NCBI RefSeq assembly: GCF_009733865.1 | Contig: NZ_WOFB01000014.1 | Location: 1 to 64,000 of the forward strand | Origin: Oceanobacillus salinisoli | GTDB lineage: Bacteria; Bacillota; Bacilli; Bacillales; Amphibacillaceae | DNA: 64,000 bases | Direction of reading: 5' to 3' | Part shown: piece after piece, positions 9,379-17,974 of the stretch | Layout: each line of letters opens with the position of its first letter | Position numbering within the stretch: the stretch's first letter is position 1 | Made by a program: the position numbers and the translations under genes | Notes under the pieces: model-generated | Told to the model about the DNA's origin: nothing | Databases searched by the model: none | What the model saw: the letters and a program-made list of their open reading frames with translations, nothing else

Positions 9379-10290
9379 ATGCGTATCCCTCCATTTAATC
9401 CGTATATCGCGATTGTAATCGGTGTGATTGCTGTTTCCACTTCGGCGGTTTTTGTTAAGCTGGCAGATGATACACCAGCAGCAATTATTGCATATTATCG
9501 ATTATTGTTTGCTGTTTTGATTATGGCACCTATTGTTTTAACTAAATATCGAAAAGAGTTTCGTCGTATCAATAAGAAAAACTGGATACTATCCATTCTT
9601 GCTGGAGTTTTTCTAGCATTGCATTTCATCCTTTGGTTTGAATCGTTAACTCACACTTCTGTAGCCAGCTCCGTAGTTTTGGTAACGATGCAGCCAATTT
9701 TTGTTTTTTTAGGAACATATTTGCTTTTTCAAGAGCGGTTTTCATTCGGAACGATTATTAGCATGATTATTGCTATATTTGGCAGCATCATTATTGGGTG
9801 GGGAGATTTTCAACATAGTGGTATGGCGCTTATCGGTGACTTCCTTGCTATTCTTGCTGCGATCGCGATGACGGTATATCTGTTAACCGGACAACAGACC
9901 CGTAAAAATCTATCCTTAATGACATATACCTTTATCGTCTATGGCGTAAGTTCGATAACTCTGCTGATTTATAACTTGATTATGCAATATCCATTTTTTG
10001 GATACTCTGCTTCTAACTGGTATATCTTTTTAGCACTCGCCATTTTACCAACCTTCTTTGGTTACACGATATTTAATTGGTCATTAAGATGGTTGAGCTC
10101 TTCCACCGTTTCCATGGCTATTATATTTGAACCAGTAGGAGCTACCATCCTGGCCTATTTTATTTTAGGTGAATTGGTAACCTGGTACCAGCTGCTTGGT
10201 GGCACGATTGTTATTTTTGGATTGTTCTTATTCACCTTAAGCACCTCACGTAAAGCGATTGTTACGATAGCCAGAAGGGAAAACAACTAA
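9379..10290 (+). CDS. EamA-family (drug/metabolite superfamily) transporter
   Basis: About 303 residues with ten predicted membrane helices in two EamA repeats. The first repeat includes STSAVFVKLADDTPA and AYYRLLFA; the second includes FLALAILPTFFGYTIFNWSLRWL and FEPVGATILAYFILGE. These are typical of DMT exporters of metabolites or amino acids; the substrate cannot be read from sequence. Three consecutive ATG codons follow AAAGGGAG, and the third (9379) has the best spacing (6 nt). It is monocistronic, with a shared terminator downstream. Confidence 0.86.
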   Translation: MRIPPFNPYIAIVIGVIAVSTSAVFVKLADDTPAAIIAYYRLLFAVLIMAPIVLTKYRKEFRRINKKNWILSILAGVFLALHFILWFESLTHTSVASSVVLVTMQPIFVFLGTYLLFQERFSFGTIISMIIAIFGSIIIGWGDFQHSGMALIGDFLAILAAIAMTVYLLTGQQTRKNLSLMTYTFIVYGVSSITLLIYNLIMQYPFFGYSASNWYIFLALAILPTFFGYTIFNWSLRWLSSSTVSMAIIFEPVGATILAYFILGELVTWYQLLGGTIVIFGLFLFTLSTSRKAIVTIARRENN

Positions 10291-10381
10291 TTTCCTTCTT
10301 CTGCTTTTTCCAATAATAAGTACTCAACAATCTATCCTATTGGTATGATCAGTGAAGGAGGAATAAGTAGATAGGGAAATA

Positions 10382-10409
10382 AAGAAATCGGCCATTTTGC
10401 CGATTTCTT
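10382..10409. terminator. Bidirectional terminator
   Basis: AAGAAATCGGC pairs perfectly with GCCGATTTCTT around a short loop, between two convergent genes. T-rich tails are present on both strands. Confidence 0.85.
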
Positions 10410-10417
10410 CAAAGAGG

Positions 10418-11104
10418 TTATTTAACTAAAAAATCATATACCATTTGATTTAGTGTATCCTTATCGTCTCCCAAACAGATTAAATGTTTGGACTGCTCAA
10501 ATAAAACGAGTTCCTTTTCCTCAGATTTCAATTCTTTATCAAGGTCGTAAACTGCTTTATAAGGGACCATACCATCCTGCTGACCTTGAGCAATCAGAAC
10601 CGGTGCTTTCACTTCACTAAGATATGGCTTTGTATATTTTACCAATTTCATAAATTCAATATTTGCTTTCATCGGAACCGTGCCCATTTTATTTTTATAA
10701 TGGTTATATAACTCATTTTCATGCAACGTCCCCTTCACACGGTCACCGACTACTTCACCGATATCATGTGCTATTTGCCGAAACGATAAGTACTTTCTTG
10801 CAGGTGCAAGCAGCACAAGCTTTTCGATAGTATATTTTGCCGCTAAATAAGCAGCAATCATCCCACCCATAGAAAAACCAATTAGATAAATCTTTTCATA
10901 TTTTCCTGTCATTTTTTGTAATACATCTTCTGCAGCAATAATCCATTCTTTATAATTCGTTTCCTTTAAATCCAGTTCCCGGCCATGTCCAGGCAGTGTC
11001 GGAAGTTCAATATGCCAGTCCGTTTTTTCCTGTAAAAACCGAGCTAATGGCTCGACTTCATAAGGGCCTCCTGTATATCCATGAATAACTAAGCAACCTA
11101 TCAT
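10418..11104 (-). CDS. Alpha/beta-hydrolase, carboxylesterase (Est30/YvaK type)
   Basis: A cytoplasmic serine esterase of about 228 residues. It has CLVIHGYTGGPYE near the N-terminus (oxyanion region), the nucleophile elbow GFSMGG, the acid GQQDGMVP, and the catalytic histidine in QSKHLICLG. Length and motifs fit the monoglyceride-lipase-like carboxylesterases of Bacillus and Geobacillus (Est30). The start at 11104 has GAGGAG 7 nt upstream; the ATG 15 nt earlier does not. It is a single gene on its strand. Confidence 0.87.
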   Translation of the reverse strand: MIGCLVIHGYTGGPYEVEPLARFLQEKTDWHIELPTLPGHGRELDLKETNYKEWIIAAEDVLQKMTGKYEKIYLIGFSMGGMIAAYLAAKYTIEKLVLLAPARKYLSFRQIAHDIGEVVGDRVKGTLHENELYNHYKNKMGTVPMKANIEFMKLVKYTKPYLSEVKAPVLIAQGQQDGMVPYKAVYDLDKELKSEEKELVLFEQSKHLICLGDDKDTLNQMVYDFLVK

Positions 11105-11256
11105 ATGAATTCTCCTCATTTATTAACATATAAGCTTAGATTAACAACACTTTCTTAAGTATACTCATCCCTATTATCCCCGAATTCCCCCAAATTTTCC
11201 CCTATCCTGCTCATTCTTGTAAATGAAGAGAAGCTGAATGATTGCTACGAATTTAA

Positions 11257-11667
11257 TCAGCTTCCTGCTCTAAAGTTTTTTATAAAATTACCAAATTGTT
11301 GGAAAATCGGAGCTACTTGATGATACGTATTTGCAAGCTGTCCTACTGTGTTAAGTACTTTATCCAAATCCAATTGACCGTTTTCCTTTTGAAATTGGGA
11401 CATGGCATTGGATGGCATTTGTGGCTGCTGAAATTGGTTTGGCTCAAATGGCGTGTTATTTGGCCAGCTCATTGGCTGTTCGGGTTTTTGAAAGTAGTCA
11501 TATGGCGTCTGATTCGAGTTTTCATTCATCGGGACTTGCCCCATTGGATTCACTTGGGAGTAATTCATATTCTGTTGTGGTAACTCCGAAAAGTGGTTAT
11601 CCATGGAATTATATGGATAATTAAATGGTGATTCAATTGGACGATAATAATTGTTTCTATGATACAT
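11257..11667 (-). CDS. YppG-like Gln/Asn/Pro-rich protein (possible spore coat protein)
   Basis: A protein of about 136 residues. Its first 95 residues are low complexity (Asn, Gln, Pro, Met, Tyr), and it ends in a better conserved segment around GQLDLDKVLNTVGQLANTYHQ and FQQFGNFIK. That C-terminal pattern resembles the YppG family, thought to be a coat-associated spore protein; the assignment rests on this resemblance only. AGAGGTG stands 5 nt before the second of two ATG codons. Confidence 0.65.
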   Translation of the reverse strand: MYHRNNYYRPIESPFNYPYNSMDNHFSELPQQNMNYSQVNPMGQVPMNENSNQTPYDYFQKPEQPMSWPNNTPFEPNQFQQPQMPSNAMSQFQKENGQLDLDKVLNTVGQLANTYHQVAPIFQQFGNFIKNFRAGS

Positions 11668-11684
11668 CATAACACCTCTTTCTT

Positions 11685-11909
11685 TTTAACTGCGCTATTT
11701 TTTTAGTTGTTGCTTTTGCCACTAGCGCACTTACGATTTTCCTTGATGAGACTATAGGCCGTTCCCACGAACCGCAAGTATTCTGCCGGAGTGAAGCAAG
11801 CTCCCTATCATCATTAGGACAAGCGAGAGCATCCCGATAGGAAATTTTCACTATGTCGACTTTATATCTACTGCGAGGTGAAAAAGCAACAAAACTTACG
11901 AAAAGAGCC
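11685..11909 (-). repeat. Mosaic intergenic repeat, copy B
   Basis: Ends in ACTTACGAAAAGAGCC, the exact inverse of the tip of copy A at 6075. The segment at about 11770-11865 matches copy E at 57205-57300 (shared words AAGTATTCTGCCGGAG, CTATCATCATTAG, ACAAGCGAGAGCA, TTTTCACT). The remnant of the phosphonate transporter begins about 110 bp beyond its right end. Confidence 0.7.
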
Positions 11910-12019
11910 TTAACTTATATATAAATTATGCACTCCAGATGAAATATGTGTAATGTACCTATTCCCTTACATAAGAACATTTCTCATAAACTATTTATCT
12001 TTTAAAAAATGGGGGAATT

Positions 12020-12316
12020 ACACAACAGCCGAAATACATTTTAGCTGATGAACCTGTTGCCTCACTTGATCCTACCACATCACATCAGGTGATGACCTAT
12101 TTGAAGAAAATTAATAAAGAGGATAACATCACTACCATTGTTAACCTTCACTTTATTGATATGGCAATGAAATATGCGGATCGTATTATTGGTATGCGTG
12201 CTGGTGAAGTCGTTTTTGATGGTCCAGTATCTGAAGTAAGTGAAAAAACATTTGAAGAAATTTATGGCCGCTCTATTCGTGAGGATGACTTGCGTGGGGG
12301 GGCGGATGAATCGTGA
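12020..12316 (+). pseudogene. phnC: phnC remnant: C-terminal part of a phosphonate ABC ATPase
   Basis: The reading frame enters at QQPKYILADEPVASLDP (Walker B and D-loop) and runs about 97 residues to a normal C-terminus, including the H-loop region. The Walker A and LSGGQ parts, roughly the first 150 residues of the usual 250, are absent. There is no start codon or ribosome binding site for the fragment. It overlaps the phnE1 start by 4 nt, so the old operon order phnC-phnE1-phnE2 is preserved. It cannot encode a working ATPase. Confidence 0.88.
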
Positions 12317-13021
12317 CAAAGGAAAAACCTTCACTAAACCCTACTAAAACACTATCAATCTATCCTGCAAAAACAAAAATGCAGGTAACGATTATCTTTT
12401 TCGTTGTTCTAGCCATCTATCTTTTCAGTATGTACTGGACACAGCGTGAAATGGTCGGTGGCGTTGGTGGTGCTTTAGGAAATATGTATGTCGTAATTGA
12501 AAAATTCTTCCCACCAAATTTCGCAGTACTTCCTGCAATTTGGGAATCAATGGCACAGACTATACAAATGGCAATCATCGCAACAACCGTATCTGCTATT
12601 TTAACTGTTCCACTCGCACTGCTATCGGCTCAGAATGTAACGACAATTAAGCCACTTTATTACATCACTCGTACATTCTTAAATATTTTGCGTACCATTC
12701 CTGATTTAGTTTTGGCTGTTATTTTTGTTGGCCTGTTTGGAATTGGCCTTTTCCCAGGTATCCTGGCTTTAATCATTTTTTCATTAGGTATTCTGGCAAA
12801 ATTAATTAGTGAAACCATTGAGGCTGTAAATATGAACCCCATGGAAGCTATGCGCGCTTCTGGAGGCAATAGTATTCAAGTAATTTGGTATGCATTAGTA
12901 CCACAGGTAGCACCACAATTTGCCTCTCTGGTACTTTATGTATTTGAAATTAATATTCGTGCATCCGTTGTACTAGGGTTAGTTGGTGCTGGTGGTATTG
13001 GCTTAATTCTTAACCAGCAAT
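12313..13021 (+). pseudogene. phnE: phnE1 remnant: phosphonate ABC permease lacking its C-terminus
   Basis: Encodes about 236 residues of a PhnE-type permease, with several membrane helices and the EAA-type loop around EAMRASGGNSIQVIWYALVPQ. It is intact up to GLVGAGGIGLILNQQ. At about 13021 the homology stops, and the frame runs on for about 45 unrelated residues that are the out-of-frame reading of a second permease. About 35-40 C-terminal residues are lost. Start GTG or ATG choice is unimportant, as the partners PhnC and PhnD are also broken or missing. Confidence 0.87.
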
Positions 13022-13474
13022 ATTTTATCCGCAGTACGTGCGTTCCCAGATATTATTTTGGCTATTTTATTCGTCGTTGCCGTTGGACCAAATGCCTTTG
13101 CAGGGGTCCTTGCTATCGCTATTGGTTCTACAGGAATGTTAGGGAAAATGTTCTCTGAGATTATCGAATCCATTGACATGCAGGTGGTCGAAGCCATGCA
13201 AGCAAATGGGGCAAACCGTATTCAGATCCTGTTCTATGCGGTTATGCCGCAAATCATTCCTGAATTTCTATCCTATGCCATTTATCGATTTGAAGTAGAT
13301 ATTCGTGCATCATCCATTTTAGGTATTGTTGGTGCTGGTGGTATTGGTACCATAATCATCTTTGCATCCAATAACCGTAACTGGAATGAAATGGGTACGA
13401 TTCTTCTAGCAATTATTATCGTTGTTACAATTATTGACTTTGCTTCTGCAAGAATTAGAAGAAAAATTGTATAA
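13022..13474 (+). pseudogene. phnE: phnE2 remnant: second phosphonate permease lacking its N-terminus
   Basis: The frame starting at 13022 reads LSAVRAFPDIILAILFVVAVGPNAF and continues with a typical PhnE ending (IRASSILGIVGAGGIGTIIIF). About 150 residues remain of the usual 260 or more. The N-terminal half is missing and no start codon is available at the junction. The fusion to phnE1 is out of frame and joins non-equivalent positions of the two homologues, so it is an illegitimate deletion and not simple recombination between paralogues. Confidence 0.87.
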
Positions 13475-13493
13475 TGAATTTAAACTACATTGC

Positions 13494-13527
13494 ATGCCCT
13501 ACCTTATCGTAGGGCATCTTATTTTTA
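13494..13527 (+). terminator. Terminator after the phnE2 remnant
   Basis: ATGCCCTAC pairs perfectly with GTAGGGCAT, followed by CTTATTTTT. It lies just before the phosphatase gene, so that gene may depend on read-through or on its own promoter. Confidence 0.8.
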
Positions 13528-13546
13528 GTAGGAAAGGATGAGAATC

Positions 13547-15124
13547 TTGGATAACATCGCACACATTAAGATTCTTTATACTAGTGATGTTCACGGGAAT
13601 GCCTTGCCGGTTCTATACGGAACGAATGAGGTAGCGGATTTAGGTCTGGCAAAATACGCAACGGCTGTAAATCAGACAAGAGCAACAAATGAACATGTCA
13701 TTGCGATTGACAATGGGGATTTAATACAAGGTACCCCGTTAATGACACATTACGTTAAGGAACACACCGACCGAGAAAACCCAATGGTAGGAATTATGAA
13801 TCGAATAGGCATAGACGCTGGGGTGATTGGCAACCACGAATTCAATTTTGGAAAAAAGATATTAACCGATGCCATTGAGCAATCCAGTTACCCATGGTTA
13901 TCTGCTAATATCGTGGATAAAGAAACGAAAGAGCCCTATTTTGGTCCACCTTACATCATTAAAAAGTTTCCCAACGGAATAAAAGCAGCAATCGTAGGAG
14001 TAACAACACACTATATTCCAAACTGGGAATCCCCTAATCATATAAAAGGATTAGAATTTGCTGACGCCTTTACAACACTGAAAAAATGGGTAAGAAAGAT
14101 CCGTGATACAGAAAAGCCGGACATTCTTATTGCTTCTTATCATGGTGGCCTGGAACGCGACTTGGAAACAGGCGAGCCAACAGAAGTTTTAACTGGAGAA
14201 AACCAAGGCTATCAAATGTGTAAGGAAATTGAAGGGATTGACGTTTTATTAACGGGGCATCAGCATCGAAAGTTAGTCAGCAAAATTAATGATGTACTCG
14301 TCATCCAGCCCGGAAACAATGCAATAAATTATGGTGAAGTCCAACTATCGTTAGAGAGAAAAGATAATAAATGGACGGTTATGAATAAAGAAGGCCAGCT
14401 CCATTCGCTGGAAAACATCCACTCCGATGACGAAGTTCTACGTTATATGGAGGACATAGAGAAGTCTACACAAACATGGCTTGATCAGCCTATAGGTTAC
14501 ATAGATGGGGATATGACAATCAAAAGTCCCTTTGAGGCCCGAATCCAAAAGCATCCATTTATTCAATTTATCCAGGAAGTACAGATGGCTGCGACAAGCG
14601 TTGATATATCTGTCACGTCTTTATTAAATAATGAATCAAAAGGATTTTCTTCCATCGTCACAATGCGGGATATTGTTTCAAACTACATGTATCCCAATAC
14701 ACTCGTCGTTTTGGAATTAACCGGAAAAGACATAAAAGAAGCGTTGGAAAAAACCGCTGCCTATTTCACCCATAATGCAGAAGGAGAAATTACGGTTAAT
14801 CCAACCTATATTGAGCCTAAACCACAGCATTATAATTATGACATGTGGGAAGGAATCGACTACACGATTAATGTTGCTAAACCTGTGGGTTCCAGAATTG
14901 AACAGGTATCCTATAAAGGGAGTCATCTTGAAGATAAGAAAACCTATCATGTCGTATTAAATAATTATCGTGCAACCGGGGGCGGTAATTACGACATGTT
15001 TAAGAACAAGCCTGCCGTTAAGGAAATCCAAAAGGATGCCGTGGAATTAATTCGTGAATACTTTGAAAGACAAAAAACAGTTAAGGCATTTGTGAAAAAC
15101 AATTTTGTCGTAAAAGCAAATTAG
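13547..15124 (+). CDS. Bifunctional metallophosphatase / 5'-nucleotidase family protein
   Basis: An N-terminal calcineurin-like phosphoesterase domain is followed by a C-terminal 5'-nucleotidase domain. Metal-binding motifs visible are TSDVHGN, DNGDLIQG, GNHEFNFG, ASYHGG and LTGHQHR. The C-terminal half carries the substrate-binding NYRATGGGNYDMF. About 525 residues is full length. No signal peptide is visible, so it is probably cytoplasmic, unlike secreted UshA/YfkN. TTG at 13547 has GGAAAGG 9 nt upstream; an ATG at 13538 overlaps that site. It follows the decayed phosphonate transporter, as related genes do in other bacilli, and appears intact. Confidence 0.88.
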   Translation: MDNIAHIKILYTSDVHGNALPVLYGTNEVADLGLAKYATAVNQTRATNEHVIAIDNGDLIQGTPLMTHYVKEHTDRENPMVGIMNRIGIDAGVIGNHEFNFGKKILTDAIEQSSYPWLSANIVDKETKEPYFGPPYIIKKFPNGIKAAIVGVTTHYIPNWESPNHIKGLEFADAFTTLKKWVRKIRDTEKPDILIASYHGGLERDLETGEPTEVLTGENQGYQMCKEIEGIDVLLTGHQHRKLVSKINDVLVIQPGNNAINYGEVQLSLERKDNKWTVMNKEGQLHSLENIHSDDEVLRYMEDIEKSTQTWLDQPIGYIDGDMTIKSPFEARIQKHPFIQFIQEVQMAATSVDISVTSLLNNESKGFSSIVTMRDIVSNYMYPNTLVVLELTGKDIKEALEKTAAYFTHNAEGEITVNPTYIEPKPQHYNYDMWEGIDYTINVAKPVGSRIEQVSYKGSHLEDKKTYHVVLNNYRATGGGNYDMFKNKPAVKEIQKDAVELIREYFERQKTVKAFVKNNFVVKAN

Positions 15125-15131
15125 GATTAGG

Positions 15132-15161
15132 AGAAGAACTGGGTTTCCCGGTTCTTTTTTT
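15132..15161 (+). terminator. Terminator of the nucleotidase gene
   Basis: AAGAACTGGG pairs with CCCGGTTCTT around a TTT loop, followed by a run of T. Confidence 0.85.
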
Positions 15162-15166
15162 GTACG

Positions 15167-15413
15167 TCAGCCCAAGTTTCGGCAAAAATTTTGCAAAGAG
15201 GCTAAAACAGGGTATATGACTCATCATGAACCTAGATATAATACGATTTTAGATTTTAAATTTGATATGTAGTGACCAAATAAAAAATGGAAAAATTTAT
15301 ATACGGGGATTTTTAAGCCTTTCAGCCGATACAACTTGAGTTAACTTTCACTCTATTAATTCAGCCTTCATTCCATTAATTCAGCCCCTATATTTCAGCC
15401 CAAGTTTCGGCAA
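15167..15413. repeat. Short repeat region with TCAGCC keyword
   Basis: TCAGCCCAAGTTTCGGCAA occurs at 15167-15185 and again exactly at 15395-15413. Between them ATTAATTCAGCC occurs at 15355-15366 and 15375-15386, a 20-bp step, with further TCAGCC words at 15322 and 15395. There is no ORF. The wider gene-free stretch runs from 15125 to 15846. Confidence 0.8.
15270..15329 (+). repeat. 60-bp direct repeat, copy 1
   Basis: Begins TAGTGACCAAATAAAAAATG and ends CCTTTCAGCCGA. It is identical to 15471-15530 except for one base (TTTTTAAGCC against TTTCTAAGCC). The near-identity suggests a recent duplication. Confidence 0.92.
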
Positions 15414-15470
15414 TTCAATCAGGGAAGGTGTGACATAGCATAAGTTAATAAAACAAACTAAAAAATGTTG

Positions 15471-15530
15471 TAGTGACCAAATAAAAAATGGAAAAATTTA
15501 TATACGGGGATTTCTAAGCCTTTCAGCCGA
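15471..15530 (+). repeat. 60-bp direct repeat, copy 2
   Basis: The second copy of the element at 15270-15329, 201 bp further on in the same orientation, differing by one base. Confidence 0.92.
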
Positions 15531-15846
15531 AACCTCGGTTAGGAATTCATAAAATATTGGCTCCTCTCCATTAAGTATTCCCATTAAATCCATTTCTCTT
15601 TAAATAGGCTAGTATCATCTTCTTCTATTTCTAATTCGAGCACTTCATCTGTGGATGCACCTATCCGCACAGAAAATTATAAACAGGTGAAAATGAAAGG
15701 AAATCAGCGATAATCTAAGATAATGCTGCCTGAATCACGCTTTCAATTACTATATTACCGTTTTCACGGCCATTGTTTCCGTTTCCAGCAACATTGCCAA
15801 AAAATGTATATAAATAAGATAATAAGAAGGAAAGGAGATGATTTCA

Positions 15847-15948
15847 TTGACGAAAATCCTTAACTTACTTATGGATGGTATGAAAATGTATGGAAAAGCT
15901 ATTGAGTTAAATACAGAATGCATCAGTAACCGATTCTCCAACAAGTAG
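15847..15948 (+). CDS. Candidate small peptide of 33 residues
   Basis: TTG at 15847 follows AAAGGAG by 9 nt and opens a 33-residue frame reading LTKILNLLMDGMKMYGKAIE, then LNTECISNRFSNK. The first 20 residues could form an amphipathic helix. An ATG at 15838 would add three residues but lies on the ribosome binding site. The stop codon sits inside the loop of a strong terminator, so this looks like a compact transcription unit. No family is recognised; a regulatory, toxin-like or signal peptide are all possible. Confidence 0.5.
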   Translation: MTKILNLLMDGMKMYGKAIELNTECISNRFSNK

Positions 15949-15972
15949 AAACGAAAGAGAATCGGTTTTTTC
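15930..15972 (+). terminator. Terminator overlapping the end of the small peptide gene
   Basis: CCGATTCTC pairs with GAGAATCGG and is followed by TTTTTT. The left arm is inside the small ORF and its stop codon is in the loop. Confidence 0.85.
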
Positions 15973-16024
15973 ATGCAAAATCTACTCCACACTTTTTTGT
16001 AAGATCACTTCTTTTCACCTGCTT

Positions 16025-16591
16025 TTAGTCTCTCACTTTGGCATAAATACAGGTATCTCTTAAATCATTTGCCAGATTTCCAACTGTATTCTTATGTAGT
16101 ATCCCTTCCAATGTAAACCCTAAACGTTCTGGTATTGCTCTGCTTTTTGTATTCTCCGTATCAATTTTCATTTCCAGCCGATTGGCTGTTAATGCATAGA
16201 ACGCAAATACGGTTAACCCTTCGACCGCTTCTGTCATATAGCCATTGCCACTATATCTTGTATCAATCCAATAGCCAACTTCAAATTTTCTTGCATTCCA
16301 GTCAATCTGATGTAAACCAGCTGATCCGATAAATGTACGATTATCCCGACGGAAAATATGGAATCGCAAATCTTCACGCTTCAAGAAAAGAATGTGTGCT
16401 TCCCTAACACTCAATTCCGCTTCTTCAATTCCCTGATTCCTTGTTGTAAAGGTCATCCACGTTGTTAATTCCGGCAGACTTGCATTTATAGCATCATAAA
16501 TTACTTTTCCATCACCTGGTAAAGGGGCTCGTAAAAAAAGCCGCTCTGTATGGAATTCATGCGGAAAGTCAATAAGCAATGGATTTTTCAT
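16025..16591 (-). CDS. GNAT-family N-acetyltransferase (RimJ/RimL type)
   Basis: About 188 residues, starting with HTERLFLRAPLPGDG, the usual opening of ribosomal-protein-type GNAT enzymes. The acetyl-CoA-binding part is around YWIDTRYSGNGYMTEA and the C-terminal part reads RAIPERLGFTLEGILHK. These patterns match the RimL/YdaF group, which acetylates alpha-amino groups of proteins or small amines; the substrate is unknown. The ATG at 16591 has AGGGAGGA 5 nt upstream. It is monocistronic. Confidence 0.85.
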   Translation of the reverse strand: MKNPLLIDFPHEFHTERLFLRAPLPGDGKVIYDAINASLPELTTWMTFTTRNQGIEEAELSVREAHILFLKREDLRFHIFRRDNRTFIGSAGLHQIDWNARKFEVGYWIDTRYSGNGYMTEAVEGLTVFAFYALTANRLEMKIDTENTKSRAIPERLGFTLEGILHKNTVGNLANDLRDTCIYAKVRD

Positions 16592-16658
16592 GATGTCCTC
16601 CCTTCTCACATCTACCCAGGTCCAGCAACCTGAAGTTTTACGTGCTTGAGTTATTCTG

Positions 16659-16690
16659 TCCTTTTATTCCATTTTCCTCCTTTTTGAACA
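16659..16690 (+). repeat. Fragment of the MITE-like element seen at 43631-43775
   Basis: GTCCTTTTATTCCATTTTCC followed by TCCTTTTTGAACA matches the right end of the larger element. The rest of 16592-16963 is AT-rich and shows no gene or recognised element. Confidence 0.65.
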
Positions 16691-16963
16691 CGGACTTTAA
16701 TTACTTTTTCTGCTGTATGGAATTTAACATGATTTTTTTCTTATTTCTTTTTATTATACTAAGAAGATATTATAATTACGATAAGTACAACTATTCATAT
16801 TTTTAGACTAATTCTCATAAGTTTAGTAGCCTTTTGATCTTCGCAGTTGATATAATCTACTATATAGTAAACGATTCCTAATATTTTTATAGATTTAGTG
16901 AAACACTGCATCTTGCAGAGAACAGATTATTATCAATTAATGTATAAGGAGTTGAATTTATGT

Positions 16964-17581
16964 ATGTTAGCCTTAGATCATATCGTGATTGCGACAAGGG
17001 ATCCGAAGCAAGCTGCAGAGGATTTTGCTAATGAGCATGCCGTTCAAACGATAAAAGGTGGAAAGCATGAGAACTGGGGAACCTATAATTATCTGGCTTA
17101 CTTTTCCAATAATAGTTATATAGAATGGCTCGGTATATTTGACGAGGAAACAGCAAAAATTTCTGATAATCCATTAATACAACAATTGGTTGCAAGCTTT
17201 GAAGACAACAAAGAAGGAATGATTCAGTTCGCTCTTCGCACCCATTTTATGGATGATTTCGTAGATTACTATAATGATCAGCGTTTCTCCTATAAAGGCC
17301 CTATTCCTGGTAAAAGAATAAAACCCGATGGAACACTATTAGAATGGTGTATGCTTTTTCCATCCACCACCTCCAACCTTCCGTTTATCATTGAATGGGG
17401 AAACGGAAAGAACATTCCCGATGATAAAAACCTGATCAACACCAAAAAAATAATAAGCATACATACTCTTGGTAAGGATGTCTTGGAAAAGGTATATCAA
17501 CTCAATTTTAGCAACAATTACGCCTCTCTAGAAAATAGTTCTCTAAAAATCAGTGATACGTTGACTTTTAAAATTACATAA
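16964..17581 (+). CDS. VOC-superfamily (glyoxalase-like) protein
   Basis: About 205 residues beginning LALDHIVIATRDPKQAAEDF, the first beta-alpha-beta unit of a glyoxalase/VOC module, with His near residue 5 in a metal-binding position. NYLAYFSNNSYIEWLGIFDE contains a likely second metal ligand (Glu). The overall plan fits the Glyoxalase_3 group of uncharacterised Bacillus proteins. The start is uncertain: ATG at 16964 lies 12 nt after AAGGAG, while ATG at 16940 precedes that site. Substrate unknown. Confidence 0.75.
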   Translation: MLALDHIVIATRDPKQAAEDFANEHAVQTIKGGKHENWGTYNYLAYFSNNSYIEWLGIFDEETAKISDNPLIQQLVASFEDNKEGMIQFALRTHFMDDFVDYYNDQRFSYKGPIPGKRIKPDGTLLEWCMLFPSTTSNLPFIIEWGNGKNIPDDKNLINTKKIISIHTLGKDVLEKVYQLNFSNNYASLENSSLKISDTLTFKIT

Positions 17582-17582
17582 C

Positions 17583-17626
17583 AAAAACGATCATTCTTCG
17601 TTTCGATGAAGAATGATCGTTTTTTC
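17583..17626. terminator. Bidirectional terminator
   Basis: AAAACGATCATTCTTC pairs perfectly with GAAGAATGATCGTTTT, with A- and T-tracts on the two sides, between convergent genes. Confidence 0.92.
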
Positions 17627-17946
17627 TATCCTAATTGCTGATGTAGAAATTCTGTTACGGATTCAGGTGTCTTTGTATAGGCACTATGCTGATGCGCTAA
17701 TTTTTCCCCGTTCTGGAAGATTAGTATACTAGGGATTCCCATTACTTCATACTCTTCCGCAATCCCTTTTATTTCGTCGGTATTTACTTCATACCATTCA
17801 AAGTTTTTGAATTCCTCCAAAATACCATCAATAAACATATCCATGCGTTTGCAGTCAGGACACCAGTCAGCAAAGAATTTTATAATAACTGGAGCCTCAC
17901 TTTGAATAACCTCGTTAAATTTTTCTTCTGTTTGAATATATTCCAT
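17626..17946 (-). CDS. Thioredoxin-like protein (YtpP type)
   Basis: 106 residues with a thioredoxin fold and the redox motif WCPDC (FFADWCPDCKRMD). The cis-Pro segment is GIPSILIF. There is no signal peptide, so it should act in the cytoplasm as a thiol-disulfide oxidoreductase. The WCPDC variant differs from classical WCGPC thioredoxin and is found in small bacillar paralogues such as YtpP. It is followed by the popT-like gene on its upstream side with a gap of 28 bp. Confidence 0.85.
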   Translation of the reverse strand: MEYIQTEEKFNEVIQSEAPVIIKFFADWCPDCKRMDMFIDGILEEFKNFEWYEVNTDEIKGIAEEYEVMGIPSILIFQNGEKLAHQHSAYTKTPESVTEFLHQQLG

Positions 17947-17974
17947 TGTTCCACCCCTTTTTACTATGTTTTTT

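Noticed and set aside
11657-11851. 64-residue minus-strand ORF
   Set aside because: Lies within mosaic repeat copy B; no start signal.
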